Positions 34,746 to 42,370 of a DNA stretch of 64,000 nucleotides are shown here, in pieces; position 1 is the stretch's first letter; each line of letters opens with the position of its first letter. The notes beneath the pieces were generated by a model, which searched no databases, was not told the DNA's origin, and saw only the letters and a list, made by a program, of their open reading frames with translations. The translations under genes were made by a program, and so were the position numbers. Source of the DNA: Paenibacillus selenitireducens (GTDB lineage: Bacteria; Bacillota; Bacilli; Paenibacillales; Paenibacillaceae); the NCBI RefSeq assembly GCF_002021565.1, contig NZ_MSZX01000003.1, forward strand, positions 434,027 to 498,026, read 5' to 3'.

Positions 34746-35235
34746 GTGCTTATTTCAATCATTGCAGCGATGGATCAGAATAGAGTGATCGGGAGAAATA
34801 ATGATATTCCATGGAGATTGCCGAAGGAATGGCAATATGTGAAAGCGACGACATGGGGACATCCGATTATCATGGGACGGCGAAATTTCGAATCCATCGG
34901 AAGGCCTTTGCCCGGTCGAAGGAATATCATTCTAACGAGAGATCAAGGGTATACAGCAGTGGGGTGCGAAGTTGTTCATACCGTTGAAGATGTGTATGTA
35001 CGTTGTAAAGGCGAAGAAGAGGTCTTCATCTTTGGCGGGGAACAGATCTATAGGTTGTTTTTGCCCTATGTTTAAGAAAATGTATATAACCAAAATTCAC
35101 GCGATGTTCGATGGAGATACTTTTTTTCCGGAAATCGTTGATGAGGAATGGTGTGAGATTTCGGCTGAACAAGGCATTTAAGATGATGACAATCCTTACA
35201 CGTATTTTTTTCACGTCTATGAGAAAATACAATAA
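34746..35235 (+). pseudogene. folA: Dihydrofolate reductase, frameshifted and with internal stop
   Basis: The first frame (GTG at 34746) gives a good DHFR N-terminus: MLISIIAAMDQNRVIGRNND, IPWRLPKEWQY, PIIMGRRNFESIG and FIFGGEQIYRLFLPYV, then a TAA at 35073. Dropping one T near 35071 restores KKMYITKIHAMFDGDTFFPE in the next frame. A second TAA at 35179-35181 interrupts this, after which DDDNPYTYFFHVYEK, the normal DHFR end, continues to 35235. Two independent lesions argue against a single sequencing slip. DHFR is essential for folate cycling, so an intact copy should exist elsewhere. The gene is flanked by a repeat-rich gap. Confidence 0.88.
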
Positions 35236-35263
35236 AATCGAAAACAAAGTAATTCATGACAAA

Positions 35264-35284
35264 ACCGTCCATTCTTGGACGGTT
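35264..35284. repeat. Hairpin repeat, left copy
   Basis: ACCGTCC-ATTCTT-GGACGGT is a 7-bp stem with 6-nt loop. The same stretch of about 20 bases recurs at 35875-35895, about 610 bp downstream, on the same strand. Here it is followed by a second hairpin. Confidence 0.85.
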
Positions 35285-35287
35285 AGC

Positions 35288-35331
35288 GTGTCGATAAAGT
35301 CCAGAGGACTTTTCGGCACTTTGTTTTTTTG
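35288..35331 (+). terminator. Terminator downstream of the decayed folA
   Basis: GTGTCGATAAAGTCC and GGACTTTTCGGCAC form a long stem with a 3-nt loop, followed by TTTGTTTTTTT. It probably ended the former folA transcript. Confidence 0.82.
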
Positions 35332-35403
35332 GTGGATCTTCTTCTCATAGAAGAAAAATCGATTTAAAACGGTCTATAACAATGATGAAGATGAATGAAG
35401 TTT

Positions 35404-35752
35404 GCTATGTTGTTTAAAATCCTCCAGTACAGGTGGGGAAAAAGTGTTTCTGGTGGTGCTATATTGGATAAATCCACTAACTTCGCCGTTTTCAGTACGA
35501 TTTCGCACTCTATACTGGATAAATCCAATAGAATGTGCTGAAAATACCTCTAAAATGCTGATTTTCCCCCTCTATATTGGAAACGTCCAGTATAGGTGTG
35601 CGTTTTAGTGTTGGTAGTGAAGCTATGTTGGATAAATCCAGGATAGGTCCGCGAAAAGGGATAATGGTGTAGCTTTGCTGGAAAATCCATTTTAGGTCCA
35701 CGAATTAATGTTTGTGGAAAAGCTATATTGGATGATCCTATAACTTTAACGG
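35404..35752 (+). repeat. Tandem array of about 50-bp palindrome-cored repeats
   Basis: Six recognisable units plus a decayed first one. Each begins like GCTATATTGGATAAATCCA and continues with a variant of GTATAGGTCCGCGAAAA. The palindromic cores (TGGATAAATCCA or variants such as TGGAAACGTCCA and TGGAAAATCCA) start at 35465, 35516, 35578, 35629, 35679 and 35729, giving steps of 51, 62, 51, 50 and 50 bp. Variants keep the two arms complementary. No convincing protein is encoded; short reading frames across it (for example with LYWINP repeats) simply mirror the DNA repeat. Function unknown. Confidence 0.85.
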
Positions 35753-35874
35753 ATTTGCATATATTTGATGAACAAAGCTCATTCGGATGTGAAAAATCGA
35801 GGAAGACTTGCTTGTTTAGGGTGAAGGTTCTTTTTTACGTACCCCCCAAAAAACGAGGGTTCCTCGACAACTTG
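35753..35874. other. Gene-free stretch between repeat array and right hairpin
   Basis: No reading frame with start and ribosome binding site. It contains a small hairpin CGAGG-GTT-CCTCG at 35854-35866 preceded by a C-run and A-run (ACCCCCCAAAAAAC). Together with the flanking repeats it makes a gap of about 870 bp (35236-36108) without a gene. Confidence 0.6.
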
Positions 35875-35898
35875 ACCGTCCATTCTTGGACGGTTTTT
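35875..35898 (+). repeat. Hairpin repeat, right copy, terminator-like
   Basis: Same ACCGTCC-ATTCTT-GGACGGT hairpin as at 35264, here followed by TTTTTG, so it could terminate transcription on the plus strand. The two copies bracket the repeat array. Confidence 0.85.
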
Positions 35899-36020
35899 GA
35901 TCTATTCATATGAGCTTAGCGGACACGGGATTTCGTTAATTTGAATTGTCCGACGAGATGCTGCAGCAGGATGGATGGTAATGGCCAAATGCGCTGTGCA
36001 GCAGCTAAATTTTGCGATGC

Positions 36021-36056
36021 TTGACATTCATTTTAAATGTAACTATAATGGTTACA
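36021..36056 (+). promoter_or_regulatory. Promoter with palindromic operator over the -10 box
   Basis: TTGACA (36021-36026), a 17-bp spacer and TATAAT (36044-36049). The -10 box lies in the centre of the 19-bp dyad TGTAACTATAATGGTTACA (36038-36056). The same element occurs at 45748-45766 before an MFS gene. A repressor bound here would block RNA polymerase; an HxlR- or MarR-type protein is the likely reader (inference), and none is encoded in the window. Confidence 0.85.
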
Positions 36057-36108
36057 GGTTAACAAATACGAATAATTTTTTGATACACATAAAAGGAGGA
36101 AATATATT

Positions 36109-36738
36109 ATGAAAATCGCAGTTGTAGGTGCAACAGGTAAAGCAGGCAGCCGTATCGTAAAAGAGGCATTAGACAGAGGTCATGACGTAGCAGCAATCGT
36201 TCGCGATGCTTCCAAAGTAACGACTGACGTGAAAGTCATCGAGAAAGAAGTATTTGTTCTTACAGCAACTGAATTGCAATCATTCGATGTTGTCGTCAAT
36301 GCATTCGGGGCAGCACCGGGACAAGAGCATTTGCATGTCGAAGCAGGACGCGTATTGATCGATGCGTTAAAAGGTTCAAGCACACGTTTGATCGTGGTTG
36401 GCGGTGCAGGCAGCTTGTATGTGGATGAAGCCAAAACATTGCAAGTGTTCAATACACCGAATTTCCCTGAAGCCTACTTGGCAACAGCGAAGAATCAAGG
36501 TAAGAACCTAGAGGACTTACAAGCAACGACGGACTTGAACTGGACATTCTTGAGTCCATCTGCGATGTTCGCAATTGGGGAGAGAACAGGCAAGTTCCAA
36601 ACCGGTAAAGATAACCTGCTTGTCAACTCGAAAGGCGAAAGTTATGTTAGCTATGAAGACTACGCAATCGCGCTTGTTGACGAAATTGAGAAGCCGCAAC
36701 ACATAAAAGAGCGTTTTACCGTTGTATCTGAATCCTAA
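36109..36738 (+). CDS. NmrA-like NAD(P)H-binding protein
   Basis: A 209-residue atypical short-chain dehydrogenase. VVGATGKAGSRIVKEAL at 5-21 is the nucleotide-binding loop, and LIVVGGAGSLYVDEA followed by AYLATAKNQGKNLE matches the YhfK/NmrA-like group; the classical catalytic Tyr-x-x-x-Lys is not clear. Strong AAAGGAGG upstream. It may act as a reductase or a redox sensor in the cytoplasm. It is monocistronic and under a tightly operator-controlled promoter, suggesting induction by a stress compound. Confidence 0.87.
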   Translation: MKIAVVGATGKAGSRIVKEALDRGHDVAAIVRDASKVTTDVKVIEKEVFVLTATELQSFDVVVNAFGAAPGQEHLHVEAGRVLIDALKGSSTRLIVVGGAGSLYVDEAKTLQVFNTPNFPEAYLATAKNQGKNLEDLQATTDLNWTFLSPSAMFAIGERTGKFQTGKDNLLVNSKGESYVSYEDYAIALVDEIEKPQHIKERFTVVSES

Positions 36739-36770
36739 TTCGGGTTATAGTAGAGATATGATTCACCCCC

Positions 36771-36811
36771 CAAAGGCTAGAGGGATCTTCGGAACCTTCT
36801 AGTCTTTTTGC
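36771..36811 (+). terminator. Terminator after the NmrA-like gene
   Basis: AAAGGCTAGAGGGATC and GAACCTTCTAGTCTTT pair with a TTCG loop and are followed by TTTTTG. Confidence 0.8.
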
Positions 36812-36849
36812 TGTGCAGCCCGAATTCGGTCCAAAGTTGTACGTCTTCT

Positions 36850-37005
36850 CCGCTCGAGCGGCTAGAACGCATGAATACGGCGCCTGCTTCTGCTACAGAT
36901 ACAGAACTCACCGTTCACTATCATCAGTATGCCTTTCGCTTCATTGTAACCAAGTTCGATGCGCATATTCCTGCACAACTGCATTTGCCGCTCCCGATCT
37001 AATGG
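36850..37005 (-). other. Possible broken coding remnant
   Basis: The 320-bp gap 36739-37058 has no intact gene. On the minus strand two adjoining frames have coding-like composition: one reads ERQMQLCRNMRIELGYNEAK then GILMIVNGE, and a shift near 36915 continues with VSVAEAGAVFMRSSRSSGE and DVQLWTEFGLH. No start or ribosome binding site is visible and I recognise no family. It may be a frameshifted small gene. Confidence 0.3.
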
Positions 37006-37058
37006 ATTATGCTTAAAGGGATCACAATGAGATACGAGGTGGAACTATTTGTAGTACA

Positions 37059-37736
37059 TTGTTAACACTAGAGAAACGTCACATTCCAACAGCATCACGT
37101 GTATTGGCCCAAGCGTTCATGGAGGATCCGATGTACAGGCACATTTTGCCGGATGAATCCGTAAGGCTCAGGGCGCTGGAGATTTTTTTTCAACGTTATA
37201 TTGAAATGCTGGAGCCGTATTCGGATTTGTATACGACGTCAGAGCAATATGAGGCCGTTGCGCTGGTATTCCGATCGAACGCGATGGCGGATACCTTATG
37301 GGCGAAAGTGAAGTATATGAAGCAAATCATCGTAGCTATCATCAAGGCATCTTCGATAAGCCGCCTTATTGGCATTCGCGGGTATGTAAGAGGCGTTTCG
37401 ATTCTTCGCAGCATGAGCTCATCTTGGTTATCAATGCTGGGGGATCGGCCCTACCTGCATTTGGATATGCTCGTTGTACAGCAACGCTATCGAGGCAAAG
37501 GATACGTGTCGAAGATTATGGAGCCCTTACTTGCCGAATGCCGTGCGAACGATACCGTCTGTACGCTGGAGACACAGACACCAAGTAATCTTCCTATGTA
37601 TAAACATTATCATTTCCGTACGGTGAACGTTATTCCATTGCCGAATAGCTTGTTAGAGCAATATTGTATGGTCTATACGCCTACAGATACAGATACGGAT
37701 TTTTATAGCGAAAGTCGAACTGAGGGAGAGCCGTGA
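37059..37736 (+). CDS. GNAT-family N-acetyltransferase
   Basis: A protein of about 225 residues with the acetyl-CoA loop VVQQRYRGKGYVSKIMEPLL (near residue 144) and the preceding strand LHLDMLV. The end (LETQTPSNLPMYKHYHFRTV) fits GNAT motif B. There is no ATG at the right place. TTG at 37059 is 19 bp from the nearest GAGG (37036-37039), whereas an ATT codon at 37047 is 7 bp from it, so translation may begin at ATT and add four residues. Acceptor substrate unknown. The gene ends inside a terminator-like hairpin. Confidence 0.82.
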   Translation: MLTLEKRHIPTASRVLAQAFMEDPMYRHILPDESVRLRALEIFFQRYIEMLEPYSDLYTTSEQYEAVALVFRSNAMADTLWAKVKYMKQIIVAIIKASSISRLIGIRGYVRGVSILRSMSSSWLSMLGDRPYLHLDMLVVQQRYRGKGYVSKIMEPLLAECRANDTVCTLETQTPSNLPMYKHYHFRTVNVIPLPNSLLEQYCMVYTPTDTDTDFYSESRTEGEP

Positions 37737-37753
37737 GAGCGGGCTCCTTTTTT
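37725..37753 (+). terminator. Terminator overlapping the GNAT gene end
   Basis: GGAG..CC and GG.CTCC arms with a small bulge are followed by TTTTTT; it begins within the last codons of the GNAT gene. Confidence 0.55.
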
Positions 37754-37949
37754 ATTTTGGGTAATCGGAAATAGTGTGGAAAGAGGGTTTAAAAGTACCC
37801 TCTTCTATAACTTTAGTCAGTGTGGAAAAAGCAGCACCATAGATTTCTTCGTATACCCATTCATAGCCAGCTTGTGTTCCACGACCGACATGATTCATTG
37901 TCTTAATTAATCGATTCAGGGACTCTGTATATGCGTTTGTATTGTTCAA
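37752..37949 (-). pseudogene. C-terminal fragment of an ISL3-like transposase
   Basis: About 65 residues beginning NNTNAYTESLNRLIKTMNHV, a pattern like the region near the last catalytic residue of ISL3/IS204-type DDE transposases (NAYTESxNxxIK...GRG). The rest of the enzyme is missing: the homology starts just beyond the stop codon of the XRE gene upstream, with no ribosome binding site and no inverted repeats recognised. The end (FHTISDYPK) looks degenerate. It marks an old insertion next to AT-rich genes. Confidence 0.6.
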
Positions 37950-37958
37950 GTTCTATTA

Positions 37959-38747
37959 TTAAAAATCATCAACCTTTTTTCGTACCTTCCTTCGAAACTT
38001 AAAGCCGAAGCTATTGGTATACACCTCATTTTTTGCCAATAGTTTATATGCGTCAAGTAGGGTTGAAGTTCGCATTACAATGTAGATACCAATTGCAATC
38101 AATCCAATACAGACTGGGTAATAAGGCACTAAAAATTCGGAAGTAATAAACTTTCTTTCTATTCCAAAGGCTAAGAGTCCCGCAGCAAATAAACAGAAAC
38201 CTACTAAATTAATAACAACATATCTTTTTTTTATATCTTCGTATCTTACGGTCAACCCTTTAAGGTATTTTTCATCAAACAGCAAAGACTCTGTCTTTAG
38301 TACTTTATATTGATCTTCTTCCAAAAATGATGCTGACACAAACATCCCAATTCCGAATGTAGCAAAAAGGATGGTTGGGATAATATATATCGCTGGATCT
38401 TGTTTAAATATGAAGTAGGGGATAAAGGATAAAGCAATCAGGAAAAATCCTAATGCCATATACTTAGAAACCTTATGTGCAGACAATAAATATCCTTCTG
38501 CCATTTCTTTACTAACATAATATCCTGCGTCCTTATCATTGCTCGGTTCAACAGAATCCTTTAACAGATAATCCATCGAAACTCCAAAAATATTTCCAAT
38601 CATAAGAAGTTTTTCTGTTTCCGGATATCCTTGACCAGTTTCCCATTTACTAATTGCCTGTCTTGTCGTGTTTATTTTTTCGGCTAAAGCCTCTTGAGAA
38701 AGTCCCTTTTCTTTTCTTAATTGAAAAAGTTTTTCACCAAATGTCAT
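37959..38747 (-). CDS. XRE-family regulator with membrane domain
   Basis: A 262-residue protein: an N-terminal Cro/C1 helix-turn-helix (residues 3-62, LSQEALAEKINTTRQAISKW) fused to a C-terminal half with four hydrophobic helices (about 95-115, 120-140, 175-195, 210-230). Such membrane-tethered XRE proteins often regulate a neighbouring small transporter or immunity gene. Here the neighbour upstream is a 60-residue membrane protein. The region is clearly richer in A and T than the rest of the window, consistent with acquisition by transfer. Confidence 0.85.
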   Translation of the reverse strand: MTFGEKLFQLRKEKGLSQEALAEKINTTRQAISKWETGQGYPETEKLLMIGNIFGVSMDYLLKDSVEPSNDKDAGYYVSKEMAEGYLLSAHKVSKYMALGFFLIALSFIPYFIFKQDPAIYIIPTILFATFGIGMFVSASFLEEDQYKVLKTESLLFDEKYLKGLTVRYEDIKKRYVVINLVGFCLFAAGLLAFGIERKFITSEFLVPYYPVCIGLIAIGIYIVMRTSTLLDAYKLLAKNEVYTNSFGFKFRRKVRKKVDDF

Positions 38748-38920
38748 ATGTATGAACTCCTTTAATTGCTAACTATAGTATGGTAATATCACCTGCTTAA
38801 AGATGGACGCTGAGTAATATGTCTCTTATTTATTGTAATAAATTCTTATTTGTATTGTTACACATCCATGTCCCTTGTTGCCACATGCAAAAATTAAAAT
38901 TTCATCACTTCCACACTATT

Positions 38921-39103
38921 TTACTTTTTATTATTTTTTCTAAGTTGAGATGCACCGTATACAATTGCAAAAAGGACGAAGCCAATAAAAACGAATATAT
39001 TCGTCAGTGGATCGCTAATTCTGGGTATTGAATTCTGAAGCACTTTTAAAAGAACTAATAATCCTATGGCAAAAATAACTCCGGCAAATGTTACTCTTTT
39101 CAT
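38921..39103 (-). CDS. Small two-helix membrane protein (60 aa)
   Basis: MKRVTFAGVIFAIGLLVLLK, a short polar turn (QNSIPRISDPLTN), a second helix (IFVFIGFVLFAIVYGASQL) and a basic tail. The ATG at 39103 lies behind GGGAGGAAAG. It is 173 bp upstream of the XRE membrane regulator on the same strand. No family recognised. Confidence 0.65.
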   Translation of the reverse strand: MKRVTFAGVIFAIGLLVLLKVLQNSIPRISDPLTNIFVFIGFVLFAIVYGASQLRKNNKK

Positions 39104-39573
39104 TATTTCTTTCCTCCCGTAATTTCTGAATATCAATTCGATTGTTAATACTTCTTCTCTCCTGGATTTCGTTTAAACGAAGTACATGTAAATATATCGA
39201 CATTCATCAAATGTCATTTTTATAAATCCCCTTTCTTATTACTATCTATATTTTAGGAAAACATTGCTCTCGGTTCTACCATATGGGAGATACACTTTGT
39301 CAACTTAAGGTTGCAATGATGTTATACAGTGTATTTTGTATAAAAATTACCCGTCCAGCTTATATCTTGAACTCACAGGAGAAATTCATTGTAATCATCA
39401 ATTTTCCACTCCTCATTCATTTTTTTCTATTACATGCATTCTTCACCCTCCTCTAAAATAAATATTTCTCCAATCGGCATATCAAACTTTTTGGAGAGTC
39501 ACCGACGTCCTACTCCTATAAGGCATTGGAAAGCTCATACAGCATCCATACATATTAGAGGAGGAATTTCATC
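39104..39573. other. AT-rich gap without a gene
   Basis: 470 bp with no convincing coding frame. It contains the 14-bp palindrome TTCGTTTAAACGAA (39168-39181), 65 bp upstream of the small membrane protein start and a possible operator, and the promoter region of the secreted DUF4163-like gene at its right end (GAGGAGG at 39560-39566). Confidence 0.5.
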
Positions 39574-40896
39574 ATGAATGTTAAATTTCCATTATCGAAC
39601 AAAATAGCTACCGTCGGTCTAGTCAGCGCGATGCTTGTTGCGAGCGGCAGTTCCGTATATGCGGCGACGCCTCCAGCTCACGCAACAGCACCAGTGGCAA
39701 GTCAATCGGCACAAGAGAAAATAGCGAAAGTCAATATACAAGGGAAGTCGTTAAATTATAACTCGAGCCTGGTCCATGTGAAGGCGCAAATTCCTGTGAT
39801 CAAAGGTCTTCTGGACACACGTTATCAAGCTGAAATGAACGATATTATCGAACGCCATGCGATGAAAGATATCGAAGGACTTAAAGTAGCGGCAAGAGAA
39901 GGGACTGCCAAAGCGAAAAAAGCGGGCTATACCTTTCATAAATACGAGTTGGTGATTGGATATGACGTCAAGATGAACAAAGACGGCGTGCTTTCCTTTA
40001 CGGTAACAACCTACGCCAGCACCTATAATCAAGTGACGCGCGTGGATACGTACGCTGTGAATAACCAGAAAGAAGCTTCCCGTGTGACGCTTCAGGATCT
40101 GTACGGCGTTGATTACAAGGCGGTTATCAATCGTTCAATCAACGAACAAATCGCTAAGATGCCTGAAGGAACGTACGATTTCCAAGGGATCTCAGATGAA
40201 CAATCGTTCTATGTAAAGGATGGCCAAGCTGTCATCGTATTCCAGAAGTATGAAATTGCACCGGGGTCCGCAGGAGTTCAAGAGTTCAAAATCCCTTTGA
40301 AGTCGACATCCAGCCCAATGGTCCAAAGCAAGGCTTTGAACGAAGACTCGAAATTCATGACTGTAAAAGCTCAAATTCCTGTTGTAAAAGGCCTTCAGGA
40401 CACGCGATATCAAGCTGAAATGAACGACATTATCGAGCGTCATGCGATGAAAGATATGGAGGGGCTCCAACAAGAGGCGAAAGAGCAATATAGGAAGGCA
40501 CAGAAAGAGGGATTTCCATTCCACAAATATGAGTTAATGATCAACTACGATGTGAAATCGGAGCAAAACGGTCTATTATCCTTCACGGTTACGACGTATC
40601 GCAGTAATGATCGATACACACGCGTAGATACTTATACAGTCAAAAATGAGAAAGAGGCATCTCGTGTGACGCTTCAGGATCTATTTGGAAAAGATTATAA
40701 GACAGTCATCAACGCGGCGATTAACGAGCAAATCGTGAAGATGCCTGAGGAATCCTACGATTTCCAAGGGATCTCGGATGAACAATCATTCTATGTGGGG
40801 AATGGCCAAGTCGTCATCGTGTTCCAAAAATATGAGATTGCACCGGGGTCCGCGGGTATCCCTGAATTCAAAGTGCCGATGAAAAACCAAGTTTAA
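39574..40896 (+). CDS. Secreted protein with two RsiV/PdaC-like domains
   Basis: A 440-residue protein with a signal peptide (MNVKFPLSNKIATVGLVSAM; cleavage likely after VYA at 30). It then has two nearly identical modules of about 175 residues (about 68-243 and 262-436). Each module has the DUF4163 plus DUF3298 pattern (VKAQIPVxKGLxDTRYQAEM, EASRVTLQDL, YDFQGISDEQSFYV, VFQKYEIAPGSAG). This domain pair is found in the lysozyme-binding anti-sigma factor RsiV and in PdaC. There is no catalytic domain and no anchor, so it may bind a cell-wall ligand or host lysozyme outside the cell (inference). Confidence 0.85.
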   Translation: MNVKFPLSNKIATVGLVSAMLVASGSSVYAATPPAHATAPVASQSAQEKIAKVNIQGKSLNYNSSLVHVKAQIPVIKGLLDTRYQAEMNDIIERHAMKDIEGLKVAAREGTAKAKKAGYTFHKYELVIGYDVKMNKDGVLSFTVTTYASTYNQVTRVDTYAVNNQKEASRVTLQDLYGVDYKAVINRSINEQIAKMPEGTYDFQGISDEQSFYVKDGQAVIVFQKYEIAPGSAGVQEFKIPLKSTSSPMVQSKALNEDSKFMTVKAQIPVVKGLQDTRYQAEMNDIIERHAMKDMEGLQQEAKEQYRKAQKEGFPFHKYELMINYDVKSEQNGLLSFTVTTYRSNDRYTRVDTYTVKNEKEASRVTLQDLFGKDYKTVINAAINEQIVKMPEESYDFQGISDEQSFYVGNGQVVIVFQKYEIAPGSAGIPEFKVPMKNQV

Positions 40897-40951
40897 GGCG
40901 CTTTAACGGGGAGTTATCACTTCAAAGGACCATCCTAAATGTTGTGACAAG

Positions 40952-40976
40952 AGATGCGTTTCGGCGCATCTTTTTG
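40952..40976 (+). terminator. Terminator after the duplicated-domain gene
   Basis: AGATGCG and CGCATCT with a 6-nt loop, followed by TTTTG. Confidence 0.85.
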
Positions 40977-41131
40977 TATTGGCCAAGTAGGTCTAGTGAC
41001 ATAAATAAAGCCGCCTCCTAATAAGGTTTATTGTATTACTGACAGCCTCACACGCTGAAGCGATTTATACGGGAAGGTTGTATTCATACAGATGGAAAGG
41101 GTGAGATATCGGCTTCGGATGGGAGGGAGTT

Positions 41132-42265
41132 ATGAAGAACAAAGGTTTACTGTACGCGATTGCAACCCTCTTGTTGATCATCGCCGTCGGCGAATTTTTT
41201 CTACGATGGGTTTGGACAGAAAGATGGCCTGAGATCGAACGCATCGTACGATGGACGATGCTCGGTATAGGCATCCTATGGATCGCTGCATGGATCCGCA
41301 GCTTACGGCTCTCGAGAAGCTACAGATTGGCCGACGTTTCACATACCACGACCAAGCGCGCCCTGAACAATGCAGGAACGGTTAGCCATACCTCTACTCC
41401 TGCTTTGTCGCATCACAACACGAGGAGATCTCCAATGCGAACAACGAACGCCAATGAACCTCTCGCAACGTCATCACTCCCTTCCACGATGCCGGCAGTT
41501 TATTCCCCTTCTATCATTCCAGGTTACGCGCAGCACATCGGAGCTCGTAAGGAGCAGCAGGATGCATTCGGCTTCTCCCCCTTCGATGATCCTCATGCCA
41601 TTCAACGACACGGTGTATTGGCTGTGCTTGCGGATGGAATAGGGGGACTCGCGATGGGGAGAGAGGCGGGTCAACTCGCCGTTGAAACCATGCGCCTGAT
41701 CTATGAGGCGAAGATGCCTGAGGATGATGTTATGCCAGCGCTCATCGTCGGCATTCAACAAGCGAACTTGGAGGTTTACCAGCTGGCGAAGCAGCACGAT
41801 TTACAGGGTAGCGTAGGGACGACGCTGGCAGCTGCAGTGATCCAAGACCACCAGCTATACTGGGTGTCCGCAGGAGATAGCCGCATTTATCTCTATCGTC
41901 ATCATGTACTGACTCAATTAACGACAGACCATGTGTATGCGACCCAACTCAATCAATGGGTCACATCCGGTCACATTACTGAAGAGCAGGCAGTGTCCCA
42001 TCCGGATCGGCATCGCCTCACTAGTTATTTAGGGCTGCCCGAAGTCGTCGATATCGATTTCAATTACACCCCGTTACCCATTCAACAAGGGGACTTGGTG
42101 CTCTTATGCAGCGACGGGTTCTATCAAGGATTAACGGAAAACATGCTGCGAGCCGCACCGAGCCTGGCTCCGCAATGTATCGCTGAATGGCTGATAGAGC
42201 AGATTCTTGCCGAGGCTAAACCGCATCAAGATAATGCAACCGTAGCCATTCTAGCTTGCCCGTAG
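41132..42265 (+). CDS. Membrane-anchored PP2C-type protein phosphatase
   Basis: A 377-residue protein. Two N-terminal membrane helices (about 6-26 and 40-58) are followed by an 80-residue polar linker and a PP2C domain (from residue 128). Metal-binding and structural motifs are intact: GARKEQQDAF, LADGIGGLAMGREAG, GDSRIYLYR, LLCSDGFYQGL and HQDNATVAIL. It should dephosphorylate Ser/Thr on cytoplasmic proteins at the membrane. No Hanks-type kinase partner is adjacent, unlike prpC-prkC. GGGAGGGAG precedes the start; a long hairpin follows. Confidence 0.9.
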   Translation: MKNKGLLYAIATLLLIIAVGEFFLRWVWTERWPEIERIVRWTMLGIGILWIAAWIRSLRLSRSYRLADVSHTTTKRALNNAGTVSHTSTPALSHHNTRRSPMRTTNANEPLATSSLPSTMPAVYSPSIIPGYAQHIGARKEQQDAFGFSPFDDPHAIQRHGVLAVLADGIGGLAMGREAGQLAVETMRLIYEAKMPEDDVMPALIVGIQQANLEVYQLAKQHDLQGSVGTTLAAAVIQDHQLYWVSAGDSRIYLYRHHVLTQLTTDHVYATQLNQWVTSGHITEEQAVSHPDRHRLTSYLGLPEVVDIDFNYTPLPIQQGDLVLLCSDGFYQGLTENMLRAAPSLAPQCIAEWLIEQILAEAKPHQDNATVAILACP

Positions 42266-42288
42266 GGTGGAGGAGGAATGGATCGAAC

Positions 42289-42342
42289 AAAACCGCCCTA
42301 CAAGAAGCACGAATCATGGGTGCTTCTGTAGGGCGGTTTTTT
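42289..42342. terminator. Bidirectional terminator
   Basis: A stem of 20 bp or more (AAAACCGCCCTAC.AGAAGCA and its complement) with A-run and T-run lies between the convergent phosphatase and chemoreceptor genes. Confidence 0.92.
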
Positions 42343-42370
42343 ATGAACATATGACACCAGAGACTCGAAT

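Noticed and set aside
35402-35608. 68-codon reading frame with LYWINP repeats
   Set aside because: It merely translates the DNA repeats; no ribosome binding site, and the periodicity is at DNA level with compensating arm changes.
35404-35752. Possible CRISPR array
   Set aside because: The conserved part is short and variable, the intervening sequences are themselves related between units, and there are no cas genes.
36808-37002. Plus-strand frame of 64 codons after the NmrA-like gene
   Set aside because: Begins inside the terminator, has no ribosome binding site and no coding-like composition compared with the opposite strand.
37752-37949. Complete insertion sequence
   Set aside because: Only about 65 C-terminal codons remain and no terminal inverted repeats or target duplications were found.
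39015-39203. 62-codon minus-strand frame overlapping the small membrane gene
   Set aside because: Different frame, no ribosome binding site; the GGGAGG lies correctly for the 60-residue protein instead.
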